A stretch of 64,000 nucleotides of DNA from Xanthomonas sp. DAR 34887. GTDB taxonomy: Bacteria; Pseudomonadota; Gammaproteobacteria; Xanthomonadales; Xanthomonadaceae. Shown in pieces: positions 55,303-63,810 of this stretch. A model generated the notes under the pieces. The model did not search any database. It saw only the letters and a list, made by a program, of their open reading frames with translations, and was not told where the DNA came from. The stretch is from positions 5,273,150 to 5,337,149 of the forward strand of contig NZ_CP162490.1 in the NCBI RefSeq assembly GCF_041245805.1, written 5' to 3'. A program made the translations under genes and the position numbers. The first letter of the stretch is position 1; each line of letters begins with the position of its first letter.

Positions 55303-55336
55303 TTTCGTTATGCATCAACAACGCAAGATAACGAAA
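55303..55336. promoter_or_regulatory. Perfect 9-bp inverted repeat, candidate operator
   Basis: TTTCGTTAT (55303-55311) and ATAACGAAA (55328-55336) face each other across 16 bases. They lie in an AT-rich island in the 535-bp gap (55090-55624) between the HxlR-type and DUF4832 genes, about 215 bp before the DUF4832 start. The rest of the gap holds no recognised gene. A regulator of the secreted protein could bind here. Confidence 0.55.
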
Positions 55337-55624
55337 TTCCATCTGTCTACCGGAGTGGACTGGATGTTTGATCGCCGCCACCGTTTGGCGGCATTGCCGG
55401 AGCGGCGGCACGATCTCGCACCGGCGCTCGCAGGGGCCGGGCATGCCGCTCGTCGCATCAGGCGAACGCCGCGCGCCGCAGTGGGACCGGGCACAGATGC
55501 ACGAGGCCACGCCGGCGGCGGATGCGTGTTGCAACAAAAGGACGTGGTAGCCGGCCGGCACATGAGCGCCCCGCGGCCGCACTGCATGCGCGCTGTTCGA
55601 TCAGAGCAGGCGCGCCCGCCGCGG

Positions 55625-56086
55625 CTAGGCGCGGCGGCGGGTCTCCATGGGCGCCGCGGTCTCGGGCGGCGCGGCCGCGAAGGCCGCGCGCGCGGCGCGG
55701 ACGTCGCCATGATGGGCTTCCGCCCAGCGCACCAGGTGCGTCAGTGGTTCACTCAAGGAGCGGCCCAGCGGCGTCAGCCGGTATTCCACGCCCGGCGGCA
55801 CCAGCGGCAGCACCTCGCGCGCGACCAGCCCCTCGCGCTGCAGGTCGCGCAGGGTCTGGGTCAGCATGCGCTGGGAGATATCTGGCACCGCGCGGCGCAA
55901 TTCGCCGAAACGGTGCGGCCGCTCGGCCAGCAGCAGCAGGAACAGGGTGCTCCACTTGTCGCCGATCTGCCCGAGCACGTCGCGCACCGGACATTGGTCG
56001 ATGGCCACGCCGGCGCGTTGGTAGTCGTGCAACTGCTGGCTCAAGCGCGGCTCGGAGGCGGCCGCCGACGGCGTGGCGGTGTCCAT
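55625..56086 (-). CDS. HxlR-family transcriptional regulator (QorR-like)
   Basis: A 153-residue winged-helix regulator. The HxlR core runs over about 28-120 with CPVRDVLGQIGDKWSTLFLLLL, FGELRRAVPDISQRMLTQTLRDL and the wing VPPGVEYRLTPLG. The cysteine in QCPV at the N-terminal edge matches the redox-sensing cysteine of QorR and HypR-type members. It is divergent from a QorB-like reductase gene, as ytfH and ytfG are in E. coli. A TTAC-N6-GTAA palindrome just before its start is a likely autoregulatory site. Confidence 0.9.
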   Translation of the reverse strand: MDTATPSAAASEPRLSQQLHDYQRAGVAIDQCPVRDVLGQIGDKWSTLFLLLLAERPHRFGELRRAVPDISQRMLTQTLRDLQREGLVAREVLPLVPPGVEYRLTPLGRSLSEPLTHLVRWAEAHHGDVRAARAAFAAAPPETAAPMETRRRA

Positions 56087-56091
56087 GGTGG

Positions 56092-56105
56092 TTACCTAAA
56101 AGTAA
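56092..56105. promoter_or_regulatory. HxlR operator candidate (TTAC-CTAAAA-GTAA)
   Basis: A 14-bp inverted repeat lies six bases before the regulator start codon. HxlR proteins commonly bind short palindromes of this AT-rich kind. The position would let the protein block its own gene and perhaps affect the divergent promoter at 56129-56156. Confidence 0.6.
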
Positions 56106-56128
56106 TCAGGGGCGGAAAAAGTGCCGTC

Positions 56129-56156
56129 TTTACAGCGCGGCGCCGGTCTCTAGGAT
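56129..56156 (+). promoter_or_regulatory. Sigma-70-like promoter of the QorB-like gene
   Basis: TTTACA and TAGGAT are spaced by 16 bases, 63 bp before the ATG at 56220. The boxes differ from consensus at one and two positions. The HxlR operator candidate lies 23 bp upstream. Confidence 0.55.
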
Positions 56157-56219
56157 AGACCAGGTTCCTTTTCCAGACCATGTCGCTTGCCGACACCCTT
56201 CCCTTCAGGAGACCCCATC

Positions 56220-57125
56220 ATGTCCACCTCTACCGATTCCCTGCTCGTCACCGGCGCCGGCGGCCAGTTCGGCCAGCGCGTACTCGCGCACCTACTCGAC
56301 ACCCTGCAGGTGGCGCCGTCGCGGGTGGTGGCCATGACCCGCCAGCCGGAACGTCTGGCGGCCTGGGCCGCGCGCGGCGTCGTGGTGCGCCAGGGCGATT
56401 TCGACGACGTCGCCTCGCTGGACGCCGCCTTCCACGGCGCCGGCCGCGTGTTGCTGATCAGCACCGACGCGCTGGACCGCCCCGGCCACCGCCTGCAGCA
56501 GCACCGGGCCGCGATCGCCGCCGCCGAGCGCGCCGGCGCCGGCCACCTGGTCTACACCTCGTGCCCGGAACCGCACGACTCGCCGCTGTTGTTGGCCCCC
56601 GACCATGCCGGCACCGAGGACACGCTGGCGGCCAGCACCCTGCCCGCCTGGACCGTGCTGCGCAATCACTGGTACTTCGAAAACCTGTTCATGAGCCTGC
56701 GCTCGGTGCTGGCCTCGGGCCACTGGTACAGCGCGGCCGGCGACGGCGGCATCGCCCACATCGCCCGCGACGATCTGGCCCGCGCCGCCGCGGTCGCGCT
56801 GGCCAGCGGCGACGGCAAGCGCACCCTGACCCTCAGCGGCGCGCGCGCCTACACCACCGCCGAGATCGCCGCGCTGGTCGCGCAGGTGCTGGACGTACGG
56901 ATCCAGGTGGTACCGGTGCCGGTCGAAGGCCTGGTCCAGGGCATGGTCGGCGCCGGCCTGCCCGAACCGGTCGCGCGCGTCTATGCCTCCTTCGACACCA
57001 ACACCGCCGCCGGCCGCGTCGCCACGGTCACCGGCGACTATCAGGCACTGACCGGGCAGGCGCCGCTGCCGTTCGAACAGTGGCTGCAGGAGCAGCGCGC
57101 GCAGCTGGCCGCGCTGAAGCCGTAG
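56220..57125 (+). CDS. qorB: NAD(P)-binding quinone reductase, QorB-like
   Basis: A 301-residue atypical short-chain reductase of the NmrA/QorB kind. The nucleotide-binding motif is LLVTGAGGQFGQRVLAHLL near the start, and RVLLISTDALDRPG plus NHWYFENLF are typical. The canonical YxxxK pair is not evident, as usual in this group. It reduces quinones with NADPH in E. coli; the substrate here is inferred. The ATG at 56220 follows an AGGAG site (TTCAGGAGACC). Confidence 0.88.
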   Translation: MSTSTDSLLVTGAGGQFGQRVLAHLLDTLQVAPSRVVAMTRQPERLAAWAARGVVVRQGDFDDVASLDAAFHGAGRVLLISTDALDRPGHRLQQHRAAIAAAERAGAGHLVYTSCPEPHDSPLLLAPDHAGTEDTLAASTLPAWTVLRNHWYFENLFMSLRSVLASGHWYSAAGDGGIAHIARDDLARAAAVALASGDGKRTLTLSGARAYTTAEIAALVAQVLDVRIQVVPVPVEGLVQGMVGAGLPEPVARVYASFDTNTAAGRVATVTGDYQALTGQAPLPFEQWLQEQRAQLAALKP

Positions 57126-57156
57126 GAGAGAAGTCGGCGGCGTTTTGACGAGGCAA

Positions 57157-58497
57157 CTACTTGCCGATGCAGAAGCTGGAGAAGATCCGCCCGAGCAGGT
57201 CGTCGGCGCTGAGCGCGCCGACGATCTCGCCGAGCGCGGCGTGGGCCAGGCGCAGTTCTTCGGCGGCTAGTTCCAGGCGTTCGTGGTCCAGTTCCGCCGC
57301 GGCCGCGGCCGCGTGCGTGGCCGCGCGCTGCAGCGCATCGACGTGGCGCGCCCGCGCCGAGAACTCGCCGTCGCTGCCCTCGCCGGCCGCGGCGCCGGCG
57401 ATCGCGCGCAACTGCGCGTGCAACTGTTCCAGTCCGCTGCCGGTGGCGGCGGAGACATAGACGCGCTCGGCGCCGGCCTCGGGCACGGCGGCGAGCAGGT
57501 CGCTCTTGTTGTGGATCCACAGCCGCTGCGGCACGTCGGCAATGGCGTCGGCGATCGCGGCATGGCCAGCCTCGGCTTCGCGCGCGTCCAGCACGATCAG
57601 CGCCAGGTCGGCGCGCTGCAGTTCCTGCCGCGCGCGACGCATGCCTTCGCGCTCGATCGCATCGCCGCCCTCGCGCAGGCCCGCGGTGTCGACCAGGGTC
57701 AGTTCGACGCCGTCCAGGCGCACGGTCTCGTGCAAGGTGTCGCGGGTGGTCCCGGCGATGTCGGTGACGATGGCGCGCTCGCTGCCGGCCAATGCGTTGA
57801 GCAGCGAACTCTTGCCGGCATTCGGCGGCCCGACCAGCACCGCGTGCAGGCCATCGCGCAGGCGCCGGCCACGTTCGGCCTCGGCGGTGAGTTGCGCCAG
57901 GTCGGTGCACACCTGCGCCAGGCCGGCACGGACCTGCGCGCCGCCCAGCGTGTCCAGCGGCTCGTCGGCGAAATCGATCGCCGCTTCGATATGGATGCGC
58001 AGGTGCACCACCTGCTCGGCCAGCGCATCGACCCGGCGCGAGAACACGCCGTCCAGCGACCGCCGCGCCGCACGCGCCGCGCGCAGGTCGCCGGCGGCGA
58101 TCAGATCGGCGATCGCCTCGGCCTGAGCCAAGTCCAGCTTGCGATTGAGGAACGCGCGTTCGCTGAATTCGCCGGGCCGCGCCGGCCGCGCGCCGAGTTC
58201 GCAGCAGCGCGCCACCAGTTGCCGCAGCAACACCGGGCTGCCATGCGCCTGCAGTTCCAGCACGTCCTCGCCGGTGAAGCTGCGCGGCGCCGGGAACCAC
58301 AGCGCGATGCCGTCGTCGAGCGTCTGTCCTTGCGCATCGCGGAAGCGCGCATAGCGGGCCGTGCGCGGGGTCAGCCCATCCAGGCCCAGCGCCGCGCCGA
58401 TCGCCGCGGCCCGGCGCCCGGACACGCGCACCACACCGACGCCGCCCGCACCCGGAGCGGTGGCGATGGCGACGATGGTGTCGGTGGCCTGCGGCAT
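57157..58497 (-). CDS. mnmE: tRNA modification GTPase MnmE
   Basis: A 446-residue GTPase that works with MnmG to modify wobble uridines. The N-terminal tetrahydrofolate-binding part opens DTIVAIATAPGAGGVGVVR. GTPase motifs are GPPNAGKSS (P-loop), DIAGTTRD, DTAGLRE and NKSDLL. The C-terminus ends FCIGK, the invariant cysteine-containing tail. The ATG at 58497 gives the conserved start. It lies 28 bp after the deacetylase-caspase gene, so the two may be cotranscribed. Confidence 0.97.
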   Translation of the reverse strand: MPQATDTIVAIATAPGAGGVGVVRVSGRRAAAIGAALGLDGLTPRTARYARFRDAQGQTLDDGIALWFPAPRSFTGEDVLELQAHGSPVLLRQLVARCCELGARPARPGEFSERAFLNRKLDLAQAEAIADLIAAGDLRAARAARRSLDGVFSRRVDALAEQVVHLRIHIEAAIDFADEPLDTLGGAQVRAGLAQVCTDLAQLTAEAERGRRLRDGLHAVLVGPPNAGKSSLLNALAGSERAIVTDIAGTTRDTLHETVRLDGVELTLVDTAGLREGGDAIEREGMRRARQELQRADLALIVLDAREAEAGHAAIADAIADVPQRLWIHNKSDLLAAVPEAGAERVYVSAATGSGLEQLHAQLRAIAGAAAGEGSDGEFSARARHVDALQRAATHAAAAAAELDHERLELAAEELRLAHAALGEIVGALSADDLLGRIFSSFCIGK

Positions 58498-58525
58498 GGC
58501 GAAAACGTCCCGGCGGCGCTGCAGG

Positions 58526-61273
58526 CTACAACGTCTGCAGCTGGGTGCGTGCGTAGGCCGCCGAGGCGCCGCTCGGCTGCAGTTCCAGGTAGGTCTGGAA
58601 CGCATGCTTGGCCTTGGCCGCATCGCCCATCTGCCGATAGGCGTCGCCGAGGTTGATGTAGGCCACCGCGCGCGAGGGATCGATCTTCAGCGTGTTCTCC
58701 AGCCAACGCGCGGCCTGCGCGTACTTGCCCTGGCGGTAGTAGATGAAGCCGAGGTTGTTGGCCGCCAGCGCGAAATCGGGGCGCAGCTTCAGCGCTTCGG
58801 TGAACTGCGCCTCGGCCTCGTCGTAGCGCTTTTCCTTGTACAGCTGCAGGCCGCGGTCGTTGGCGCGCTGCGCCTGCTGGCGATCGGACAGCGGCCCGGC
58901 GGCGGCCGGCACCGCCAGCGGCCGCTCGCCGCCCTGCAGGTCCTTGACCACGGTCGGCTTGGCCGCCGGCGCCGCGGTCGACGCCGCCGTCGCCGTGGCA
59001 GGCGTGGCGACGGCCGGCACCGCCGCCGCGACCTTGTCGTTCATCGCGATCGCCGCCGAGGACAGCTGCTGGGTGTTGGCGGTCAGGAATTCGTCGCCTT
59101 CGGGCACCTGCAGCACGAACTCGCCGCCCTGCGAGCCGGGCAGGCTGCCGAACGCCGGCGTCTGCGGCGAAATGCTCGACACCGCCGGCGCCACGTACGC
59201 GGCCAGTTCGGTGCCGGTGATCAGGCCGTCGCCATTGAGATCGCCCTTGCCCGACAGCGCCTGCAGCAGCACCCAGGTGAACACCGAATGGCCGTTGGGG
59301 CCGCTGTCGGCGACCTGCTGGTCGGCGCCGCCGGCGGTGAGCATCTGCCGCGCCACGCGCCGCGCGTTCTCGCGCAGGTAGGCGTTGGTGCCGCCGCCGC
59401 CGCGGGTCAGGCCCAGGCCGCTGTAGCAGGCGTCCATCACGAACAGCACATGCTTGGCTTCCAGGCTCTCGGCGATGTCCTGGATCTCGGTCATCGGGAT
59501 CGCGTCGGTGGCGAACTGCGCCGGGTCCGAATCGGCCGGCACGATATAGCCCAGGTCGCGCCCGGAGGCGAGCTTGCGGGTGGCGCCATGCCCGGCGAAG
59601 AACACGAACACGCGATCGTTCTTGCCCACTCCGCCGTGCGCCAGGCGGTCGTGGAACGCGGCCAGGATGTTGTTGCGCGTGGCCTCCTGGTTCTTCAGCA
59701 CGATCACCTGCGAAGACGGGAAGCCGAAGCTGCCGGTCAGCGTCTGCGCGATCGCCTGCGCGTCGTTGGCCGCGTACTGCAGCTTCGGCCAGCGCGCGTA
59801 GTCGTCGATGCCGATCACGATCGCCCACGACTTGTCGTAGCCGCTGGTCACCGCCGGCGCCGCCGCGTTGGCCGCCGCGCGCGCCACGCTGAAATCGCGC
59901 CCGTTCCAGGCGGCGAACTGGTAACCATCGGCGCTGAGCCGGTCCAGGATCTGCGGCAGCGCCTTGACCGTGCGGGCGTGGATATCGTGGAACAGCAGGA
60001 TGCCGCGCTGCTCGCGGCCGACCTGCTCGAGCACGCGTTGCACGATCGATTCGGGCACCGGATCGGCCCAGTCCAGCGAGTCCACGTTCCACATCACCGA
60101 CTTCAACCCGGCCTCGCCGAGGATCTGCATGCCCTCGGCGTTGCGCGCGCCGTACGGGAAGCGGAACAACGGCGCGCGCTTGGCATCGACCGCGCGCAGC
60201 ATGCGGTCGGTATCCAGGATCTGGCTGCGCAGCGCGGCGCCGGTTTCCTTCGACAGCTGCGCATGGGTCAGGCTGTGGTTGCCGACCGTGTAGCCCTGCT
60301 CCATCAGCTCGCGGCTGACGCTGGCCAGCGGCGCCAGTTCGACCTTGCCGTCGGCATCGAGCTTGCCCAGGTTGCGGCCGACCTCGAAGAACGTGGCCGG
60401 CACGTCGTAGCGCTTGAGGATGGCGACGATCTCGTCGGTGTACTCGCGGTGCGGGCCGTCGTCGAAGCTCAGCACCACCGTCTTCGGAGGCAGGTCGCGG
60501 CCGAACACTTCGCGGTCGCTGTCCTGCATCGACATCGGATACGGGGTGATCACCCCGTAGTCGCGCAGGATGCGTTCGCGCGTGTACAGCGTGCCCAGGT
60601 GGGCGACGTAGTCCTCCCATTTCTCGCGCTTCTGCACGATCGCGCGGGTGCGGTCGAAGCGGCTGAAGATCGCGGTGATCTCGCGGTTGTAGGTGCGCTC
60701 GATCTCGTCCAGCGCTTCCAGGTCCTCGCCGATGCGCTGGTGCAGCTTGATCGCCGGCAGCGACGAATCCTTGCCGATGCGCACCTGCCAGTCGGCGAGG
60801 ATCTCGCGGAACGCCAGGCGGTCGGCGTCGTACAGGTCCGGCGCCGATTCGACGTAGTCCAGCAGCGCGCCGACCGCGGCGAAGCGCTGCGCGTCCGGCT
60901 GCGCCAGCAGCGCATCGAACTGCTTGGCCAACGCCTCGCGCCGTTCCAGGCCTTCATGGAACAACTGCTGGCCGACGCCGCTGGAGGTCTGCCGCTCGGC
61001 CGGCGATTGCTTGGCCTCGTCGGCCAGCAGCACGATGATCTTGCGCTGCGCCGCCAGCTGTTCCTGCAACTGCGTGCGGATCGCCGCGGCCTTCGCCTGC
61101 AGCGCCGGCGAACCCGGCAACGGGGTGGCGTCGGCGTCCGCTGCGTGCGCGGACGGCGACGCGCCGCCCGTAGCCGAGGTCGTGGACGACGCACTGCGCT
61201 GGCAACCCGGCAATGCAAGCACGATCAGGCACAGCGTGGTGGACAGCAGGGAAGCGGAACGGCGGTCGAGCAT
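58526..61273 (-). CDS. Lipoprotein fusing polysaccharide deacetylase, caspase (C14) and TPR domains
   Basis: A 915-residue protein. The lipobox LALPGC gives a lipidated Cys24. A long helical region (about 55-240) precedes a polysaccharide deacetylase domain with SFDDGPH (269-275) and NHSLTH (332-337). A caspase-like C14 domain follows (about 480-700), with the catalytic histidine in AGHGA (His562) and cysteine in DACYSG (Cys616). A calcium-type loop DLNGDGLITGTE lies near the end of it. The last 120 residues contain three TPR units (ANDRGLQLYKEKRYDEAEAQ onward). All catalytic positions are kept. The product probably sits in the periplasm or outer membrane. How peptidase and deacetylase work together is unknown. 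Confidence 0.92.
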   Translation of the reverse strand: MLDRRSASLLSTTLCLIVLALPGCQRSASSTTSATGGASPSAHAADADATPLPGSPALQAKAAAIRTQLQEQLAAQRKIIVLLADEAKQSPAERQTSSGVGQQLFHEGLERREALAKQFDALLAQPDAQRFAAVGALLDYVESAPDLYDADRLAFREILADWQVRIGKDSSLPAIKLHQRIGEDLEALDEIERTYNREITAIFSRFDRTRAIVQKREKWEDYVAHLGTLYTRERILRDYGVITPYPMSMQDSDREVFGRDLPPKTVVLSFDDGPHREYTDEIVAILKRYDVPATFFEVGRNLGKLDADGKVELAPLASVSRELMEQGYTVGNHSLTHAQLSKETGAALRSQILDTDRMLRAVDAKRAPLFRFPYGARNAEGMQILGEAGLKSVMWNVDSLDWADPVPESIVQRVLEQVGREQRGILLFHDIHARTVKALPQILDRLSADGYQFAAWNGRDFSVARAAANAAAPAVTSGYDKSWAIVIGIDDYARWPKLQYAANDAQAIAQTLTGSFGFPSSQVIVLKNQEATRNNILAAFHDRLAHGGVGKNDRVFVFFAGHGATRKLASGRDLGYIVPADSDPAQFATDAIPMTEIQDIAESLEAKHVLFVMDACYSGLGLTRGGGGTNAYLRENARRVARQMLTAGGADQQVADSGPNGHSVFTWVLLQALSGKGDLNGDGLITGTELAAYVAPAVSSISPQTPAFGSLPGSQGGEFVLQVPEGDEFLTANTQQLSSAAIAMNDKVAAAVPAVATPATATAASTAAPAAKPTVVKDLQGGERPLAVPAAAGPLSDRQQAQRANDRGLQLYKEKRYDEAEAQFTEALKLRPDFALAANNLGFIYYRQGKYAQAARWLENTLKIDPSRAVAYINLGDAYRQMGDAAKAKHAFQTYLELQPSGASAAYARTQLQTL

Positions 61274-61335
61274 GGCCCGGGGCTCGCAAGGACGGTGGCA
61301 GGACAGGCGACCGCGGCGTGCCGCGGCCGCATGCG

Positions 61336-61361
61336 CAACGCCCGCCTGGCGGCGGGCGTTG
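61336..61361 (-). terminator. Stem-loop after yidC
   Basis: A perfect 11-bp stem, CAACGCCCGCC with a TGGC loop and its complement, lies about 7 bp after the yidC stop. No U tract follows on the minus strand. It separates yidC from the deacetylase-caspase gene. Confidence 0.55.
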
Positions 61362-61367
61362 TCTGGG

Positions 61368-63107
61368 TTATTTCTTCGGCTTGGCCGGCGGTTTGGCGCC
61401 GGCGCCAGCGGTGGCCGCCTCGCCGTGACGCTTGGTCATCCACCACTGCTGCAACAGACCCAGCGAACCGTTGGTGACCCAGTACAGCACCAGGCCCGAC
61501 GGCACGAAGGCCATCATCACGCCGAATACCAGCGGCATGAACTGCATCATCCGCGCCTGCATCGGGTCCATGCCCGGCGACGGCGTCAGCTTCTGCGTCA
61601 GCCACATCACCGCCACGTTGATCACCGGCAGGATGAAGTACGGATCGCGCGCGGTCAGGTCCTGGATCCAGGCGAACCACGGCGCCTGGCGCAGTTCCAC
61701 CGATTCCACCAGCACCCAGTACAGCGCGAAGAAGATCGGCATCTGCACCAGCACCGGCAGGCAGCCGCCCATCGGGTTGATCTTCTCCTTCTTGTACAGC
61801 TCCATCATCGCCGTCTGGAACTTCTGCTTGTCGTCGCCGTAGCGTTCCTTGAGCTGCTGGATGCGCGGCTGGAACTTGCGCATCTTGGCCATGCTCTTGT
61901 ACTGCGCCGCCGAAAGCGGATACAGCATCAGCTTGAGCAGGATCACCAGGCCGACGATCGACCAGCCCCAGTTGCCGAGCAGGGTGTGCAGGTGGCTGAG
62001 CACCCAGAACAGGCCCTGGCCCAGGATCGCCATCAGCGAGAACCGGCTGTAGTCGACTACGCGATCCAGGCCGCGCACGTTTTCCTTGGCGATCTGGTTG
62101 ACCAGCTTCGGCCCGATCCACAGCCGCGCCTCGCTGCTGGCGCGCGCGCCGGGAGCCACGGTGAAGGCCGGGCCGCGCGCTTCGATCACATGCCGCGGGC
62201 CGTCGTTGGACAGCACGTACAGCGCCTCCTGGTCGGGCTGCGGAATCCAGCCGGTGAAGAAGTGGTGCTGCAGCAGCGCGATCCAGCCACCCTTGATGGT
62301 CTGGTTGACCGGGCCGTCTTCCAGGAAATCCTTGAACGCGCGGCGCTGGTAGCCGTCCTGCGCGCTGAACCAGGTGGCGCCGTTGAAGCTGAAGGAATCC
62401 GGGTTGGTCATGCCGCGGCTGACGATGGTCGGCACCCGGCTCAGCTTGCGGAACACGTAGCCCTGCCAGGGCTTGCTGCCCTGGTTGACGATCTCGTCCT
62501 TGATCTGCACCGCGTAGTGGCCGCGCTGCACGGTGTAGACGCGGCGGATGGTCACGCCATCGGGGCCGTTCCACACGAACGGCACCTGCAGCGCGTCCTG
62601 GCCCTTGGCCAGCACGTAATCCTTGCCCGGCTGCTCGGGGCGGAAGCCGCCCGGGCCCGGCGACGGCGCGTTGTTCTCACCGACCCAGCCGCTGGTGGCG
62701 GTGTACGGATGCACCGGGTCCTCGGTCAGCAGCGCCACCGGCGGGCTGCCGGGCTGCTTGGTCTGCGGGAACAGCAGCAGATCCGCATCGAACACGCTGC
62801 GGCCGTCCAGGGTCAGGTGCAGCACGTCGGTGGTGATGGTGACCCGCGGCGCGACGCCGGCGGCGACCGGCGCGGCGGTCGCGCTGCTGGCGCCGGGTAC
62901 GGCGGGGGCGCCGGCTTGGGTGGCGCGCGGCACGGCCGGGGCACCGCTGGCGCCGGCATCGGCGTCCTGCGCGGGCGGCACCGTGGTCGCGGCCGCAATG
63001 GCGGTCGCATCGGCCGCAGGCGCGGCATGCTCCTTGTTCCACTCCATCCACAACAGGGCCGCGACCATCAGCCAGGCAAAGATCAGGAAAAGGCGGGTCT
63101 GGTTCAT
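61368..63107 (-). CDS. yidC: Membrane protein insertase YidC
   Basis: A 579-residue inner-membrane insertase. Start MNQTRLFLIFAWLMVAALLW is the first membrane helix. A large periplasmic beta-sandwich domain follows (about 60-345), with an unusually Ala/Pro-rich linker near residues 30-75. The five-helix core includes the conserved arginine region and KPKFQ-like MAKMRKFQPRIQQLKERYG, and NPMGGCLPVLVQMPIFFALY. The tail is basic (PPAKPKK). It lies 18 bp after rnpA with no yidD between. Confidence 0.97.
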   Translation of the reverse strand: MNQTRLFLIFAWLMVAALLWMEWNKEHAAPAADATAIAAATTVPPAQDADAGASGAPAVPRATQAGAPAVPGASSATAAPVAAGVAPRVTITTDVLHLTLDGRSVFDADLLLFPQTKQPGSPPVALLTEDPVHPYTATSGWVGENNAPSPGPGGFRPEQPGKDYVLAKGQDALQVPFVWNGPDGVTIRRVYTVQRGHYAVQIKDEIVNQGSKPWQGYVFRKLSRVPTIVSRGMTNPDSFSFNGATWFSAQDGYQRRAFKDFLEDGPVNQTIKGGWIALLQHHFFTGWIPQPDQEALYVLSNDGPRHVIEARGPAFTVAPGARASSEARLWIGPKLVNQIAKENVRGLDRVVDYSRFSLMAILGQGLFWVLSHLHTLLGNWGWSIVGLVILLKLMLYPLSAAQYKSMAKMRKFQPRIQQLKERYGDDKQKFQTAMMELYKKEKINPMGGCLPVLVQMPIFFALYWVLVESVELRQAPWFAWIQDLTARDPYFILPVINVAVMWLTQKLTPSPGMDPMQARMMQFMPLVFGVMMAFVPSGLVLYWVTNGSLGLLQQWWMTKRHGEAATAGAGAKPPAKPKK

Positions 63108-63125
63108 CGGACAGGCAAGCTCGGC

Positions 63126-63563
63126 TCAGCCAGAAACGGGTTCTGACTTGGAAGTGGGGGAAGAAGGAGAGATGGGCGGCGGCATTGTGCCGTCCGCGGC
63201 CGGGACCGGCAATGCGCCAGCGCGACGCAGCAGGCGCAGATAGGCCTGACGCAGCTGTTCGCCGCTGGCCTGGGCGGCGGCGCTGCGCGCCACCACCACA
63301 TAGTCGCCCGGCGCCAGCCACGGCAGCAGATGCCGCGTGGCGTCGCGCAGGACGCGTTTGATGCGATTGCGGACCACGGCGCGCTTGTCGACCTTGCGCG
63401 ACACGGCAAGGCCCAGCCGCGCCGGGTGATCGGCGCTGCGCCAGTGCAGGCTCATCAGCGGTTCGGAGCAGCGGCGCGCGGCATCGAACACGACGCGGTA
63501 TTCCGCAGACGTGCGAACCCGCGCAGAGCGAGGAAATCGCCTACGCGGGTCGGGATGTGTCAC
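63126..63563 (-). CDS. rnpA: Ribonuclease P protein component
   Basis: A 145-residue basic protein that binds RNase P RNA and helps tRNA 5' processing. The RNR motif is present as AVVRNRIKRVLRDATR, with FPRSARVRTSAEYRVVFD at the N-terminus. A GTG at 63563 (VTHPDPRRRF) was chosen because the family starts close to the FPR segment. A TTG at 63605 overlaps the rpmH stop and would add 14 residues; it cannot be ruled out. The C-terminal 30 residues are Pro/Ser-rich. Confidence 0.9.
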   Translation of the reverse strand: MTHPDPRRRFPRSARVRTSAEYRVVFDAARRCSEPLMSLHWRSADHPARLGLAVSRKVDKRAVVRNRIKRVLRDATRHLLPWLAPGDYVVVARSAAAQASGEQLRQAYLRLLRRAGALPVPAADGTMPPPISPSSPTSKSEPVSG

Positions 63564-63601
63564 GGTCCGGATTGCAGGCGCCGCCTGGGGCGGCGAAGCA
63601 A

Positions 63602-63742
63602 TCAAGCGCTAAGGCGCTTGCGGCCCTTGGCGCGGCGACGGGCCAGGATCTTGCGGCCGTCGGCGGTCGCCATACGGGCACGGAAGCCATGGTCGCGCTT
63701 GCGCTTGAGGTTGCTGGGCTGGAAGGTGCGCTTGGTGGCCAT
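63602..63742 (-). CDS. rpmH: 50S ribosomal protein L34
   Basis: A 46-residue basic protein. It begins MATKRTFQPSNLKRKRDHGF and ends with RRAKGRKRLSA, as in all L34 proteins. The ATG is at 63742 and the TGA at 63604-63602. It is the first gene of the rpmH-rnpA-yidC group near the origin. A strong promoter lies about 40 bp upstream. Confidence 0.98.
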   Translation of the reverse strand: MATKRTFQPSNLKRKRDHGFRARMATADGRKILARRRAKGRKRLSA

Positions 63743-63780
63743 CGGGGCGCTCTGTCTGAATGAGGCGGAAAGAACCGGAA

Positions 63781-63810
63781 ATTCTATAGAACCAACCGGG
63801 GTGCGGTCAA
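63781..63810 (-). promoter_or_regulatory. Strong sigma-70 promoter of rpmH
   Basis: On the minus strand TTGACC (63810-63805) is followed after 16 bases by TATAGA, with TAGAAT at an 18-base alternative. The -35 box is one mismatch from consensus. It fits the high need for ribosomal protein L34. Confidence 0.8.
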
